The notes beneath the pieces are model-generated. The model was not told where the DNA came from and searched no databases. It saw only the letters and a list, made by a program, of their open reading frames with translations. The position numbers were made by a program, and so were the translations under genes. A DNA stretch of 64,000 bases, from NCBI RefSeq assembly GCF_036178145.1, contig NZ_CP108067.1, positions 5,580,001-5,644,000 of the forward strand, written 5' to 3'. Below are positions 45,377-53,903 of the stretch, one piece after another. Position 1 is the stretch's first letter, and the number at the start of each line of letters is the position of its first letter. The stretch comes from Streptomyces sp. NBC_00273. Its GTDB lineage: Bacteria; Actinomycetota; Actinomycetes; Streptomycetales; Streptomycetaceae.

Positions 45377-46533
45377 GCACCGTCATCGAAACCCAAGAGC
45401 ACACCGCCCTGCGCGCCGCCGTCGCCGCCCTCGGACAGCGCTACGGCCGCGACTACCTCACCCGCGTCGCCCGCGAAGGCGGCCACCCGGACGAGCTGTG
45501 GGCCGACGCCGCGAAGCTCGGCTACATCGGGGTCAACCTTCCCGAGGAGTACGGCGGCGGGGGCGGCGGCATTGCCGAACTCTCCATCGTCCTGGAAGAA
45601 CTCGGGGCCGCGGGCTGTCCCCTCCTCATGATGGTCGTCTCGCCCGCCATCTGCGGCACGGTCATCGCCCGCTTCGGCACGGACGCCCAGAAGGAGGCCT
45701 GGCTGCCCGGCCTCGCCGACGGCAGCCGCACCATGGCCTTCGGCATCACCGAACCCGACGCCGGATCCAACTCCCACCGGATCACCACCACGGCCCGCCG
45801 CGACGGCGACGACTGGATCCTCACCGGCCGCAAGGTCTTCATCTCCGGCGTCGACATCGCCGACGCCACCCTCATCGTCGGCCGCACCGAGGACGCCCGT
45901 ACCGGCAGCCTCAAGCCCTGCCTGTTCATCGTCCCGCGCGACGCCCCCGGCTTCACCCGCTCGGTCATCGACATGGAACTGGCCGCCGCGGAGAAGCAGT
46001 TCGAACTCACCCTGGACGACGTGCGACTGCCGTCCTCCGCGCTCGTGGGCGACGAGGACGCGGGCCTGCTCCAGCTGTTCGCCGGACTCAACCCCGAGCG
46101 GATCATGACCGCGGCCTTCGCCATCGGGATGGGCCGCCACGCCCTCGCCAAGGCCGTCGACTACGCGAAGACCCGCCAGGTCTGGAAGGCGCCCATCGGC
46201 GCGCACCAGGCCGTGGCCCATCCGCTGGCCCAGGCGCACATCGAGCTGGAACTGGCCCGCCTGATGATGCAGAAGGCGGCCCGCCTGTACGACGCGGGCG
46301 ACGACATGGGGGCGGGCGAGGCGGCGAACATGGCGAAGTACGCGGCCGGGGAGGCCTGCGTCCGTGCGGTGGACCAGGCGGTCCACACCCTCGGCGGCAA
46401 CGGCCTCACCCGCGAATACGGCCTGGCCTCCCTCATCACCGCCGCCCGCGTGGCCCGCATCGCCCCGGTGAGCCGCGAGATGATCCTGAACTTCATCTCC
46501 CACCAAACCCTGGGCCTGCCGAAGTCTTACTAA
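45373..46533 (+). CDS. Acyl-CoA dehydrogenase
   Basis: A 386-residue flavoenzyme. Signatures: FGITEPDAGSN near residue 125, WILTGRKVFISGVDIAD, QVWKAPIGAHQAVAHPLAQAHIELELARL and HTLGGNGLTREYGLASLITAARVARIAPVSREMI, where the last region holds the substrate loop. The catalytic Glu is expected at the position now occupied within the 240s or the C-terminal helix, not resolvable by eye. It oxidises an acyl-CoA upstream or downstream of the carboxylase step. ATGA overlap with the carboxylase gene makes it the last coupled gene before the repeat array. Confidence 0.92.
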   Translation: MSTVIETQEHTALRAAVAALGQRYGRDYLTRVAREGGHPDELWADAAKLGYIGVNLPEEYGGGGGGIAELSIVLEELGAAGCPLLMMVVSPAICGTVIARFGTDAQKEAWLPGLADGSRTMAFGITEPDAGSNSHRITTTARRDGDDWILTGRKVFISGVDIADATLIVGRTEDARTGSLKPCLFIVPRDAPGFTRSVIDMELAAAEKQFELTLDDVRLPSSALVGDEDAGLLQLFAGLNPERIMTAAFAIGMGRHALAKAVDYAKTRQVWKAPIGAHQAVAHPLAQAHIELELARLMMQKAARLYDAGDDMGAGEAANMAKYAAGEACVRAVDQAVHTLGGNGLTREYGLASLITAARVARIAPVSREMILNFISHQTLGLPKSY

Positions 46534-47216
46534 CGTGCCCGTGCCTCAATCGCCGGCGGGGCTGGAAGATGCGCGCGGCTCGGCGGTGCCCGGCCCGGCG
46601 GGATCCTCGCCGGGCTCCGCCCGGCCCCGCGCCTCAATCGCCGGCGAGGCTGGATGGTGCGGGCGGCTCGGTGGTGCCCGGCGCGGCGGGATCCGTACCG
46701 GGCTCCGCCCGGACCCGCGCCTCAAACGCCGGCGAGGCTGAAAGCGCGGGTCCGGGTCTCAAACGCCGGCGAGGCTGAAAGCGCGGGTCCGGGTCTCAAA
46801 CGCCGGCGAGGCTGAAAGTGCGGGTCCGCGTCTCGATCGTTGGCGGGGCTGAGAGTGCGGGTTCGGGGAGGTTCGTGGGGTGGATGGGTTGGGGTGTCGG
46901 AGCCTTGGCGTGGGGTGGGGACACGTAGGAGGGTCCCCGCAGGACGAGCGCGCAACCCAGGCAGAACGACAGAACCTCGGCCGTCTGGCGCGAGCCGAGG
47001 AGATCCTCGTGCGGGGCACCACCCCACCCTTTGAAGCCCCGCCGGCGATTGAGGCGAACCACCTCGGCTCGAGGGAACGTGCCACCGAGCCCCACACCAC
47101 CGAGCCCCACACCGCCGAGCCGCCCGCAGGGCACCCCGCAGGGCAAGCGCCACGTACCCTCCCGGAGGGACTCGGCTCCCGAAGTACCCCCATCCGCATA
47201 CCACTCCGGAGGAGAC
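46534..47216. repeat. Gene-free 683-bp gap with tandem array of the dispersed repeat (copies F, G)
   Basis: From 46543 two 88-bp direct units (starting 46543 and 46631) each contain GCCTCAATCGCCGGCG(A/G)GGCTGG and a GGGCTCCGCCCGG stem. They run into about 3.8 units of a 37-bp repeat (starting 46721, 46758, 46795, 46832; CTCAAACGCCGGCGAGGCTG core). An isolated reversed core, GCCCCGCCGGCGATTGAGGC, lies at 47037-47056. Between 46870 and 47030, and from 47060 to the enoyl-CoA hydratase ribosome site, I see no gene or clear signal. Confidence 0.8.
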
Positions 47217-47954
47217 ATGGCCCCACGAGTGCACGCCGCCCAGGCGACCGGCATCGCCACCCTCACCCTGGACTCCCCGGGCAACCGCAACGCCCTTTCC
47301 GTCGACCTCGTCGCCGAGCTCCGCTCCGCGCTCGCCGCCACCGCCGCGGACCCGGCCGTCCGGGCCGTCGTCCTCACCCACACCGGCAACACCTTCTGCG
47401 CCGGGGCCGACCTCAAGTCCCCCTGCGACCCCGCCGACTTCCTGGCCCTGCTCCGCGAGACCGCCGAGCTGCCCAAGCCCGTCGTCGCCCGGGTCACCGG
47501 CCACGTCCGGGCCGGCGGCCTCGGGCTGCTCGGCGTCTGCGACATCGCCGCCGCCGGACCGCAGTCCTCGTACGCCTTCACCGAGACCCATCTGGGCCTC
47601 GCCCCCGCGGTGATCTCCATGCCGCTGCTGCCGCGCCTCGACCCGCGCGCCGCCGCCCGCTACTTCCTCACCGCCGAGGCCTTCGACGCCGCCGAGGCCG
47701 CCCGGATCGGACTGCTCACCCTGCACGGCGAGGACGTGGACGCCGCCCTGGAGCCCGTACTCGCCGGCCTGCGCAAGGCCTCCCCGCAGGGGCTGGCCGC
47801 GACCAAGGCGCTCACCGCCGCCGCCGTACGGGAGACCCTCGCCCGCGACGGCTCCCGCCTGACCGAGCTGTCTGCCGGACTGTTCGCCTCCGCCGAGGCC
47901 CGCGAGGGCATCACCGCCCGCTTCGAGCGCCGGGAACCGTCATGGTCGCTGTGA
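47217..47954 (+). CDS. Enoyl-CoA hydratase/isomerase family protein
   Basis: A 245-residue crotonase-fold enzyme. LTLDSPGNRNALSVDLVAEL at the N-terminus, the oxyanion-hole segments GNTFCAGADLKSP (residues about 58-70) and GHVRAGGLGLLGVCDIAAA (about 98-116), and FTETHLGLAPAVISMPLL. The second catalytic Glu of true hydratases (usually in the GxxE stretch) appears as ETHLGL, so hydratase activity is plausible. It likely hydrates the unsaturated or carboxylated acyl-CoA of the upstream operon. GGAGGAGAC precedes the ATG. Its end overlaps the TetR gene by 13 bp. Confidence 0.9.
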   Translation: MAPRVHAAQATGIATLTLDSPGNRNALSVDLVAELRSALAATAADPAVRAVVLTHTGNTFCAGADLKSPCDPADFLALLRETAELPKPVVARVTGHVRAGGLGLLGVCDIAAAGPQSSYAFTETHLGLAPAVISMPLLPRLDPRAAARYFLTAEAFDAAEAARIGLLTLHGEDVDAALEPVLAGLRKASPQGLAATKALTAAAVRETLARDGSRLTELSAGLFASAEAREGITARFERREPSWSL

Positions 47955-48529
47955 CCGGCCCCAAGCAGGCGCGCAGCCGCGTCACCCGCCGTCACCTCCT
48001 GGAGGCGGCCGTGTCCTGCCTGGCGGAGCACGGCTGGGCCGGTTCGACCGTCTCGGTCGTCGCCGAACGGGCCGGTGTCTCGCGCGGCGCCGCCCAGCAC
48101 CACTTCCCGACCCGCGAGGACCTGTTCACCGCGGCCGTCGAGTACGTCGCCGAGGAGCGCTCCACCGCCCTGCGCGACCTCTTCCACGCCGGCCCGGCCG
48201 CCCGCCCCGCCGTGGTGGAGGCGTTGGTCGACCTGTATACGGGTGCCCTCTTCCGGGCCGCCCTCCAGTTGTGGGTGGCCGCCTCCAACGAGGAGCAGCT
48301 GCGCCCCCGGGTCACCGAACTGGAGGCCCGGGTCGGCCGCGAGACCCACCGCATCGCCGTCGAGCTGCTGGGTGCGGACGAGTCGGTGCCGGGCGTACGG
48401 GAGACCGTGCAGGGCCTGCTGGACATGGCGCGGGGCCTGGGCCTCGCCAACGTGCTCACCGACGACACGGCCCGCCGGGCCCGGGTGGTGGCCCAGTGGT
48501 CCCGGATCCTGGACGCGGCCCTCGGCTGA
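47942..48529 (+). CDS. TetR family regulator, probably of the acyl-CoA catabolic cluster
   Basis: A 195-residue repressor. The helix-turn-helix is VTRRHLLEAAVSCLAEHGWAGSTVSVVAERAGVSRGAAQHHFPTREDLF (residues 14-62), with the typical HHFPTREDL end. A ligand-binding C-terminal domain follows, which may sense an acyl-CoA. It is translated from an ATG overlapping the enoyl-CoA hydratase gene, so it is coupled to the pathway. Its likely operator is the CAAGCATGCTTG palindrome upstream of the carboxylase operon; this is inference. Confidence 0.88.
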   Translation: MVAVTGPKQARSRVTRRHLLEAAVSCLAEHGWAGSTVSVVAERAGVSRGAAQHHFPTREDLFTAAVEYVAEERSTALRDLFHAGPAARPAVVEALVDLYTGALFRAALQLWVAASNEEQLRPRVTELEARVGRETHRIAVELLGADESVPGVRETVQGLLDMARGLGLANVLTDDTARRARVVAQWSRILDAALG

Positions 48530-48548
48530 GGCGGCGCGGGAACGAGAA

Positions 48549-48582
48549 GGGCGCCGCACCCCGCTCGCGGGATACGGCGCCC
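48549..48582. terminator. Bidirectional hairpin between tetR-type and citrate synthase genes
   Basis: GGGCGCCG (48549-48556) pairs with CGGCGCCC (48575-48582), and an inner CCCGC/GCGGG stem (48560-48571) lengthens the structure. It lies 20 bp after the TetR stop and on the other side ends the citrate synthase transcript. Confidence 0.75.
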
Positions 48583-48593
48583 GATCTGCCTAA

Positions 48594-48622
48594 GCGACTA
48601 CGCGACTACGCGACTACGCGAC
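48594..48622. repeat. 8-bp tandem repeat GCGACTAC
   Basis: Three full copies of GCGACTAC and a partial fourth lie between the terminator hairpin and the end of the citrate synthase gene. It is short and non-coding; copy number might vary between strains. Confidence 0.75.
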
Positions 48623-48629
48623 CCCGCGA

Positions 48630-49736
48630 TCAGGCGGTCTCGGCGATGTCCGCGTAGCCCTCGATCTCCTGCGGGTTGCGCCGCCCGGGCCCGATGTAGC
48701 GGGCCGAGGGCCGCACCAGGCGGCCCGTGCGCTTCTGCTCCAGGATGTGCGCCGACCAGCCGGCGGTACGGGCGCAGCTGAACATCGACGTGAACATGTG
48801 CGCCGGGACCTCGGCGAAGTCCAGCATGATCGCGGCCCAGAACTCCACGTTCGTGGCGAGCACCCGGTCGGGGCGGCGCGCGTGCAGCTCCTCCAGCGCG
48901 GCCTTCTCCAGCGCGGCGGCCACCTCGTAGCGCGGTGCGTCGAGCTCCTTGGCCGTGCGCCGCAGCACGCGGGCGCGCGGGTCCTCGGCACGGTAGACGC
49001 GGTGCCCGAAGCCCATCAGCCGCTCGCCCTTGTCGAGGGCCTTCTTCACGTACGCCACGGCGTCGCCGGTGCGCTCGATCTCCTCGATCATGCCGAGCAC
49101 GCGGGACGGCGCGCCGCCGTGCAGCGGCCCCGACATGGCGCCCACCGCGCCGGACAGCGCGGCGGCGACGTCCGCACCGGTCGACGCGATCACCCGCGCG
49201 GTGAAGGTGGAGGCGTTCATGCCGTGCTCGGCGGCCGAGGTCCAGTACGCGTCGACGGCCTTGACGTGCCGCGGGTCCGGCTCGCCCCGCCAGCGGATCA
49301 TGAACCGCTCGACGACGGACTCGGCCTTGTCGATCTCCCGCTGCGGCACCATGGGCAGGCCCTGGCCGCGGGCGGACTGGGCGACGTACGACAGTGCCAT
49401 CACGGCCGCGCGCGCGAGATCGTCGCGGGCGGTCTGCACGTCGATGTCCAGCAGCGGTTTCAGACCCCACACGGGGGCGAGCATCGCGAGCGCGGACTGG
49501 ACGTCGACGCGGATGTCACCGGAGTGGACCGGGATGGGGAAGGGCTCGGCGGCCGGCAGGCCCGGGTTGAAGGCACCGTCGACCAGCAGGCCCCAGACGT
49601 TCCCGAAGGAGACGTGGCCGACGAGGTCTTCGATGTCGACGCCCCGGTAGCGGAGCGACCCGCCTTCCTTGTCGGGCTCGGCGATCTCCGTCTCGAACGC
49701 GACGACCCCTTCGAGCCCGGGTACGAAGTCGGACAT
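48630..49736 (-). CDS. Citrate synthase 2 (CitA-like)
   Basis: A 368-residue citrate synthase of the shorter actinobacterial type. N-terminal FVPGLEGVVAFETEIAEPDKEGGSLRYRGVDIEDLV, then the catalytic histidine motifs HGMNASTFTARVIASTGAD and GPLHGGAPSRVLGM, and FGHRVYRAEDPRA. It condenses oxaloacetate and acetyl-CoA, or acts in the methylcitrate route. The Asp-containing LDFAEVP region is also visible. The start ATG at 49736 lacks an obvious strong ribosome site. It is divergent from pdxH. Confidence 0.93.
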   Translation of the reverse strand: MSDFVPGLEGVVAFETEIAEPDKEGGSLRYRGVDIEDLVGHVSFGNVWGLLVDGAFNPGLPAAEPFPIPVHSGDIRVDVQSALAMLAPVWGLKPLLDIDVQTARDDLARAAVMALSYVAQSARGQGLPMVPQREIDKAESVVERFMIRWRGEPDPRHVKAVDAYWTSAAEHGMNASTFTARVIASTGADVAAALSGAVGAMSGPLHGGAPSRVLGMIEEIERTGDAVAYVKKALDKGERLMGFGHRVYRAEDPRARVLRRTAKELDAPRYEVAAALEKAALEELHARRPDRVLATNVEFWAAIMLDFAEVPAHMFTSMFSCARTAGWSAHILEQKRTGRLVRPSARYIGPGRRNPQEIEGYADIAETA

Positions 49737-49936
49737 CAGGCGGCTCCTCAGATAGTGCGAACACGCGCGGCTCCCGGCGTGACTCGCGGTCCGGCGCGGT
49801 CATCCCCGTTGATGCCCGGCACGGCCGTCGGTCACCCCCTCGGGGACCTTCGGACCGGCCCCAAGATTTTGGCCGCTCCGCCCCGACTGCGGAAGCGTGA
49901 CATACGGCACACCGTCACCGGTCCGGCTGCGGCAGG

Positions 49937-50599
49937 ATGGCCAGCGTGACCGATCAGGACATTGACCCCGCCATGATGCGCAAGCAGTACCGCTCGGAGA
50001 TCGTCTACGAGGGGAGTCTCGCCGAGAATCCGATGGACCAGTTCGCGCTCTGGTTCCAGCAGGCCGCCGACTCGCACCTCTTCGAGCCGAACGCCATGGT
50101 CGTATCGACGGCCACCCCGGACGGACGGCCCAGTTCGCGGACGGTGCTGATGAAGCAGTTCGACGGCAGGGGCTTCGTCTTCTTCACCAATTACGCCTCC
50201 CGCAAGGGCCGTGAGCTGGCCGAGAACCCGCACGTCGCCCTGCTCTTCCCGTGGCACCCGATCGCCCGCCAGGTGATCGTCACCGGTACGGCGTCCCGGA
50301 TCGGCCGCGACGAGACGGCGGCGTACTTCCGCTCCCGCCCGCACGGCTCCCAGCTGGGCGCCTGGGCGAGCGAGCAGTCCAGCGTGATCGACTCCCGTGC
50401 GGAGCTGGACCGGCGCTACGCCGAGCTGGAGGCCCGCTATCCGGAGGGCGAGCAGGTGCCGGTCCCGCCGGAGTGGGGCGGCCTGCGGGTGGTCCCGCAG
50501 GAGGTGGAGTTCTGGCAGGGCCACGAGAACCGCCTGCACGACCGTCTGCACTACGTCCTGGACGGGGACGAGTGGCGCGTGGAGCGGCTCTGCCCGTAG
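49937..50599 (+). CDS. pdxH: Pyridoxamine 5'-phosphate oxidase
   Basis: A 220-residue FMN enzyme that oxidises pyridoxine/pyridoxamine 5'-phosphate to pyridoxal 5'-phosphate. FMN-binding [27 protein letters not shown], the PLP-binding [14 protein letters not shown] and [18 protein letters not shown], and the C-terminal [31 protein letters not shown] (PNPOx C-terminal dimerisation region) are complete. It is cytoplasmic. It precedes a hairpin block that may belong to a small RNA on the opposite strand. Confidence 0.95.
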   Translation: MASVTDQDIDPAMMRKQYRSEIVYEGSLAENPMDQFALWFQQAADSHLFEPNAMVVSTATPDGRPSSRTVLMKQFDGRGFVFFTNYASRKGRELAENPHVALLFPWHPIARQVIVTGTASRIGRDETAAYFRSRPHGSQLGAWASEQSSVIDSRAELDRRYAELEARYPEGEQVPVPPEWGGLRVVPQEVEFWQGHENRLHDRLHYVLDGDEWRVERLCP

Positions 50600-50690
50600 G
50601 CGTGCGGCGCCGGGCGGGACGGTCTGCGGCGGCTCCCACCGGAGGCTCGCACGCTCTCGCTCACCCCGAGCGGGAGCTGTAGAACGCAGA

Positions 50691-50898
50691 CGACCCGCGG
50701 GCTCGGGTTTCTCTCCTGCAGTGAGAGAAGCCGGCCGGACGTGCCGGCGAGCCCGCGGGTCGGGTGACTGCTTGGGATTGGCGCCGGGCGATCCGCCGGG
50801 CACCGCACTGGGTGCGTTGCTGACGACGGGCCCTAGCCCGCAGCCACCTCACGCGTCCGGTTTCCGTACATTTCGGGAACCACCTCCCTTCTTGTGTA
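50691..50898 (-). ncRNA. Candidate small RNA carrying a 12-codon ORF
   Basis: In the 355-bp gap after pdxH a minus-strand transcript is predicted from a good promoter (50905-50933). It would begin near 50898, carry an exceptionally long Shine-Dalgarno match and a 12-codon ORF, then run through several small stems (for example GCACC/GGTGC at 50800-50815) and finish at perfect 15-bp arms: CGACCCGCGGGCTCG at 50691-50705 and its complement at 50748-50762. Within these arms are two further hairpins (TTCTCTC/GAGAGAA, 50709-50729; CCGGC/GCCGG, 50731-50747), giving a three-way-junction-like fold. The outer stem may also terminate pdxH. Confidence 0.5.
50833..50871 (-). CDS. 12-codon ORF with extended Shine-Dalgarno
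   Basis: ATG at 50871 encodes MYGNRTREVAAG and ends in TAG at 50833. AGAAGGGAGGTGGTTCC upstream can pair with the 3' end of 16S rRNA over about 14 consecutive positions counting G-U pairs, far beyond normal Streptomyces sites. Such a small ORF could be a leader peptide or the translated part of a dual-function RNA. There is no protein-level evidence beyond context. Confidence 0.4.
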   Translation of the reverse strand: MYGNRTREVAAG

Positions 50899-50904
50899 GG
50901 TCAG

Positions 50905-50933
50905 AGCCTAGGCAGGCACGCCGACGGTCACAA
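50905..50933 (-). promoter_or_regulatory. Sigma-70-type promoter for the candidate small RNA
   Basis: On the minus strand TTGTGA (50928-50933), a 17-bp spacer and TAGGCT (50905-50910), a close match to the main vegetative consensus of Streptomyces. It points away from the plus-strand gene at 50955 and towards the structured region, with no annotated minus-strand gene for more than 800 bp downstream. Confidence 0.6.
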
Positions 50934-50954
50934 CCGTTTTATTTACCGTTCTCC

Positions 50955-51458
50955 GTGGGTGAGCGTGCCGACACGGAATCGATCGAGCGAACGGCGCGGG
51001 GGATACATGGACGGCAGGCGCGGGGCACTTCCGCGCCACTACCGGGGAGGGCCCGGAACCGGGGCTTCTACAGCGTCACCTCGGCCCTGTTCGTGGTCGC
51101 GATGCTCAAGGTCCGGTGGGAGGAGCCCCCGCTGTCCCTCTGGGCGAGCGTGCCGATCGCCGTGCTGTTCACGGCCCTGCTCGGACGGGGCCCGTACGTC
51201 CGCTCGCGCCAGCTGGCCACGGTCGACGAAGAGGGCATCAGCGTCCGCGGCGGGCGCGGGCCGCGCCGGCTGACCTGGGACGGCATCCACGGCATCCGGT
51301 CCGAGGTCCTCCCGGCGAAACGCAGCTGGGGGCCGAGCACCGTCACCTATGCCTACCGCACCGACGGGCGGCGCGTCCTGCTGCTGTGCGCTCCCGGCGC
51401 TGGAGCCGTCCTCATCGCGGGGATCGTCCTCACGGCATGGCTCGGCGGACCGGCCTGA
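50955..51458 (+). CDS. PH-domain-like small membrane protein
   Basis: A frame of about 167 residues. Two hydrophobic segments (FYSVTSALFVVAML, ASVPIAVLFTALLG) precede LATVDEEGISVRGGRGPRRLTWDGIHGIRSEVL, which has the pattern of bacterial PH/YdbT-type domains, and a C-terminal helix follows (GAVLIAGIVLTAWLGG). The start is unsure: the GTG at 50955 has no Shine-Dalgarno sequence, and the first 30 residues are weakly coding-like. Function unknown. Confidence 0.6.
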   Translation: MGERADTESIERTARGIHGRQARGTSAPLPGRARNRGFYSVTSALFVVAMLKVRWEEPPLSLWASVPIAVLFTALLGRGPYVRSRQLATVDEEGISVRGGRGPRRLTWDGIHGIRSEVLPAKRSWGPSTVTYAYRTDGRRVLLLCAPGAGAVLIAGIVLTAWLGGPA

Positions 51459-51562
51459 CCGGATTTCGTATCCCCAATCCGGCGAAAGCGGTGTGGTGTG
51501 GGTCACGTTCGAGTTCAATGATCTGACGTGCCGCATACGCGAACACCTGCTGGGGGTTCCAG

Positions 51563-52894
51563 GTGACTGCCTACGGACGTGACGAGACCACGGACGATCT
51601 GCTCGCAGCCCTGCTGGACGGGATGGACGCCGCCCTGTGCGCGTTCGACTCCGACGGCGTGATCACCCACTGGAACCGCGAGGCCGAGCGGATCCTGGGG
51701 TGGACCGCCGCCGAGGCCGTGGGCCGCAAGGGCTTCGAGGGCTGGGCGGTACGGGCCGCCGACGCGCACGACGTCCAGGACCGGCTGATGGCCGCCCAGC
51801 ACGTGCCCGGCCGGCAGGTGCACGAGTTCGCGCTGCTGACCAAGGACGGCGGGCGGGTCCTCGTACGGACCCAGTCCGCCGGGGTGCCCGGCTCGGACGG
51901 GAAACCCGCCGGGGTGTACTGCGCCTTCAGCGAGGTGCACGCCCAGATCGACCTGGAACGCTCCATCGCGCTGAGCGAAGCCCTGATGGAGGACGCCTCG
52001 TGGGGCGTCGTCCTGGTCGACGTCGACCTGCGGCCCGCCGTGGTCAACGCGCACGCCGCACGGGCCTTTGGGACCGGCCGCGCCGCACTGCTCGGACGGC
52101 CCCTGGGAGAACTGCTGACCCAGGGCGTCGAGGAGTTGGAGGGCGCGCTCCAGCACGTGCTCGCCGAGGGGGCCCCGCCCGCGCCGGTGGAGATGTGGGT
52201 GTCGGTGCGCACGGCGGAGGGGGTGCGGCGCAGGTGCTGGCGGTGCGGGTTCCTGCGGCTGGCCTCGCCGCTCGCGGAAGAGCCCGTACCGCTGGGCGTC
52301 GGCTGGCTGTTCCAGGACGTCACCGAGGCCCGCCAGGAGCAACTGGACACCGCGCAGCTGCGGTTCCGCTCGCACCAGCTCCACCGTGCGGGGCGGGCCG
52401 CCGCCGAGTGCGAGGACCCGGCCGAAGCGGCCGCCGTACGCCTGGACTTCGCCCTCGCCGGCTTCGCCGAGCACGCGCTGCTGGACGTACTGGACCCCAC
52501 GGCCGACCCCGAGCGGCGCCGGCTCGTACGGTCCGCCGCGTCGCCGCCGGTCCTGCCGGGCCCCGGGTCGATCCCCGTCCGGTACGCGGCCGGGCACCCG
52601 GCGCTGCAGGCCCTGGACCGGATCGGCTCGGTGCGCACCAGCGCCCCGCGCGGGGAGGCGGACGCGGAGTGGGCGCGGGCCCGCCAGTGGCCGGAGGGCG
52701 CCGCGCACGTGCTGTGCACGGTGCTGCGGAGCCGGGGGCGGACCCTGGGGGCGCTGACGTTCCTGCGCGGGCCCTCGCGGGTGGCCTTCGAGCGCGCGGA
52801 CGCGGTGTACGCGGAGGAGGTCGCGGCCCGGGTCGCGGCCGACCTGGACCTGGCGGCGGGTCCGGGCGGTCCGGCCCGTCCGGGCGAGGACTGA
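51563..52894 (+). CDS. PAS domain signalling protein with GAF-like C-terminus
   Basis: A 443-residue sensor-type protein. First PAS domain at residues about 10-125 (LLDGMDAALCAFDSDGVITHWNREAERILGWTAAEAVGRKGFEG), second at about 135-260 (WGVVLVDVDLRPAVVNAHAARAFGTGRAALLGRPLGELL), then a region with SPPVLPGPGSIPVRYAAGHPALQAL and GALTFLRGPSRVAFERADAVYAEEVAARVAADLDLA, typical of GAF domains in Streptomyces PP2C-type regulators. No PP2C phosphatase or histidine kinase domain follows, so its output is unknown. GTG at 51563. Confidence 0.85.
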   Translation: MTAYGRDETTDDLLAALLDGMDAALCAFDSDGVITHWNREAERILGWTAAEAVGRKGFEGWAVRAADAHDVQDRLMAAQHVPGRQVHEFALLTKDGGRVLVRTQSAGVPGSDGKPAGVYCAFSEVHAQIDLERSIALSEALMEDASWGVVLVDVDLRPAVVNAHAARAFGTGRAALLGRPLGELLTQGVEELEGALQHVLAEGAPPAPVEMWVSVRTAEGVRRRCWRCGFLRLASPLAEEPVPLGVGWLFQDVTEARQEQLDTAQLRFRSHQLHRAGRAAAECEDPAEAAAVRLDFALAGFAEHALLDVLDPTADPERRRLVRSAASPPVLPGPGSIPVRYAAGHPALQALDRIGSVRTSAPRGEADAEWARARQWPEGAAHVLCTVLRSRGRTLGALTFLRGPSRVAFERADAVYAEEVAARVAADLDLAAGPGGPARPGED

Positions 52895-52935
52895 GCGCGG
52901 CCCGTGTGCGGGCAGGCGTACCCCGGGCCGACTCC

Positions 52936-53691
52936 TCAGTGCCGGAAGAAGATCCGGTCGCCGTACTCCTGCATCACGCGGCCGTTCCACTCGTGGCCGC
53001 CGTCGACGTTGCCCGAGCGCAGCAGCGGGGGCTCCATGCCGCGGGCGGCGAGCTCGCCGGCGGCCGTCGCCATGACCGCCTGCATGATCGCGCTGGTCAC
53101 GACGGTGGAGGCGGGGGCGAAGGGCGCGTCGATGCCGTCGATGCTCAGCTCGGCGTCGCCGACCGCGATCTTGCTGTCGAGGACGACGTCGCAGTGGTCC
53201 TTGAGGAAGCTGCCGGAGACGTGCCGTGACTTGGTCCCGGTCGCGTACGCCACCGAGGTCACGCCGATGACCTTGAGGCCGATGGCGCGGGCGTTCATCG
53301 CCATCTCGACGGGCAGGGCGTTGCGCCCGGAGAGGGAGATGATCACGAGGACGTCGCCGTCGGAGGCGGGGCTGCTGTCGAGGACGGCGCCGGCCAGGCC
53401 GTCGACCCGCTCCAGGGCGCTGCCCAGGGTCGCGGGCATGACGTCGACGCCGGCCGTGCCGGGGACGGCGAGGAAGTTCATCAGGGCCAGGCCGCCGGCC
53501 CGGTAGACGACGTCCTGGGCGGGCAGCGAGGAATGCCCGGCGCCGAAGGCGAAGAGCCGGTTGCCGGCGGCGACCGCGTCGGCGATGAGGGAGCCGGCCT
53601 CGGCGATGTGCGGGGCCTCCTCGTCCCGCACCCGCTCCAGCAGACCGATGGCGGCATCGAAGAACTGACCGGCCAGCTTGCTCTCGCTCAT
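52936..53691 (-). CDS. SIS domain sugar-phosphate-binding protein
   Basis: A 251-residue SIS-domain protein. NRLFAFGAGHSSLPAQDVVYRAGGL (residues about 44-68) and LVIISLSGRNALPVEMAMNARAIGLKVIGVTS (about 112-143) are the paired sugar-phosphate-binding strands; RSGNVDGGHEWN occurs near the C-terminus. This type is annotated as a phosphosugar isomerase-like or UPF0309-family protein; the sugar is unknown. It is divergent from dmdR1, and ATG 53691 is preceded at a distance by GGAAGGG. Confidence 0.88.
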   Translation of the reverse strand: MSESKLAGQFFDAAIGLLERVRDEEAPHIAEAGSLIADAVAAGNRLFAFGAGHSSLPAQDVVYRAGGLALMNFLAVPGTAGVDVMPATLGSALERVDGLAGAVLDSSPASDGDVLVIISLSGRNALPVEMAMNARAIGLKVIGVTSVAYATGTKSRHVSGSFLKDHCDVVLDSKIAVGDAELSIDGIDAPFAPASTVVTSAIMQAVMATAAGELAARGMEPPLLRSGNVDGGHEWNGRVMQEYGDRIFFRH

Positions 53692-53903
53692 ACGCCGATG
53701 GCCCTTCCAGAGGTGGGGGAGCGTCCGTGTCCGCCGCTCACCGTGCGGTCTGGACCAAGGGCGTGTCAATACGAACGTCAATCCCGCGCCGAAAGCTCTG
53801 GTCGCGCGCTCCGGAGATCTCCGGACGATCTTTCCGGGGAGGTCCGGGAGATGTCCGGGAGCGGTCTTGACCCTCGGCACGGGACGGTTGTCGGCCCGAT
53901 GCG

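Noticed and set aside
46543..46860. Possible CRISPR array
   Set aside because: The 37-bp units are contiguous direct repeats without variable spacers, and no cas genes are near.
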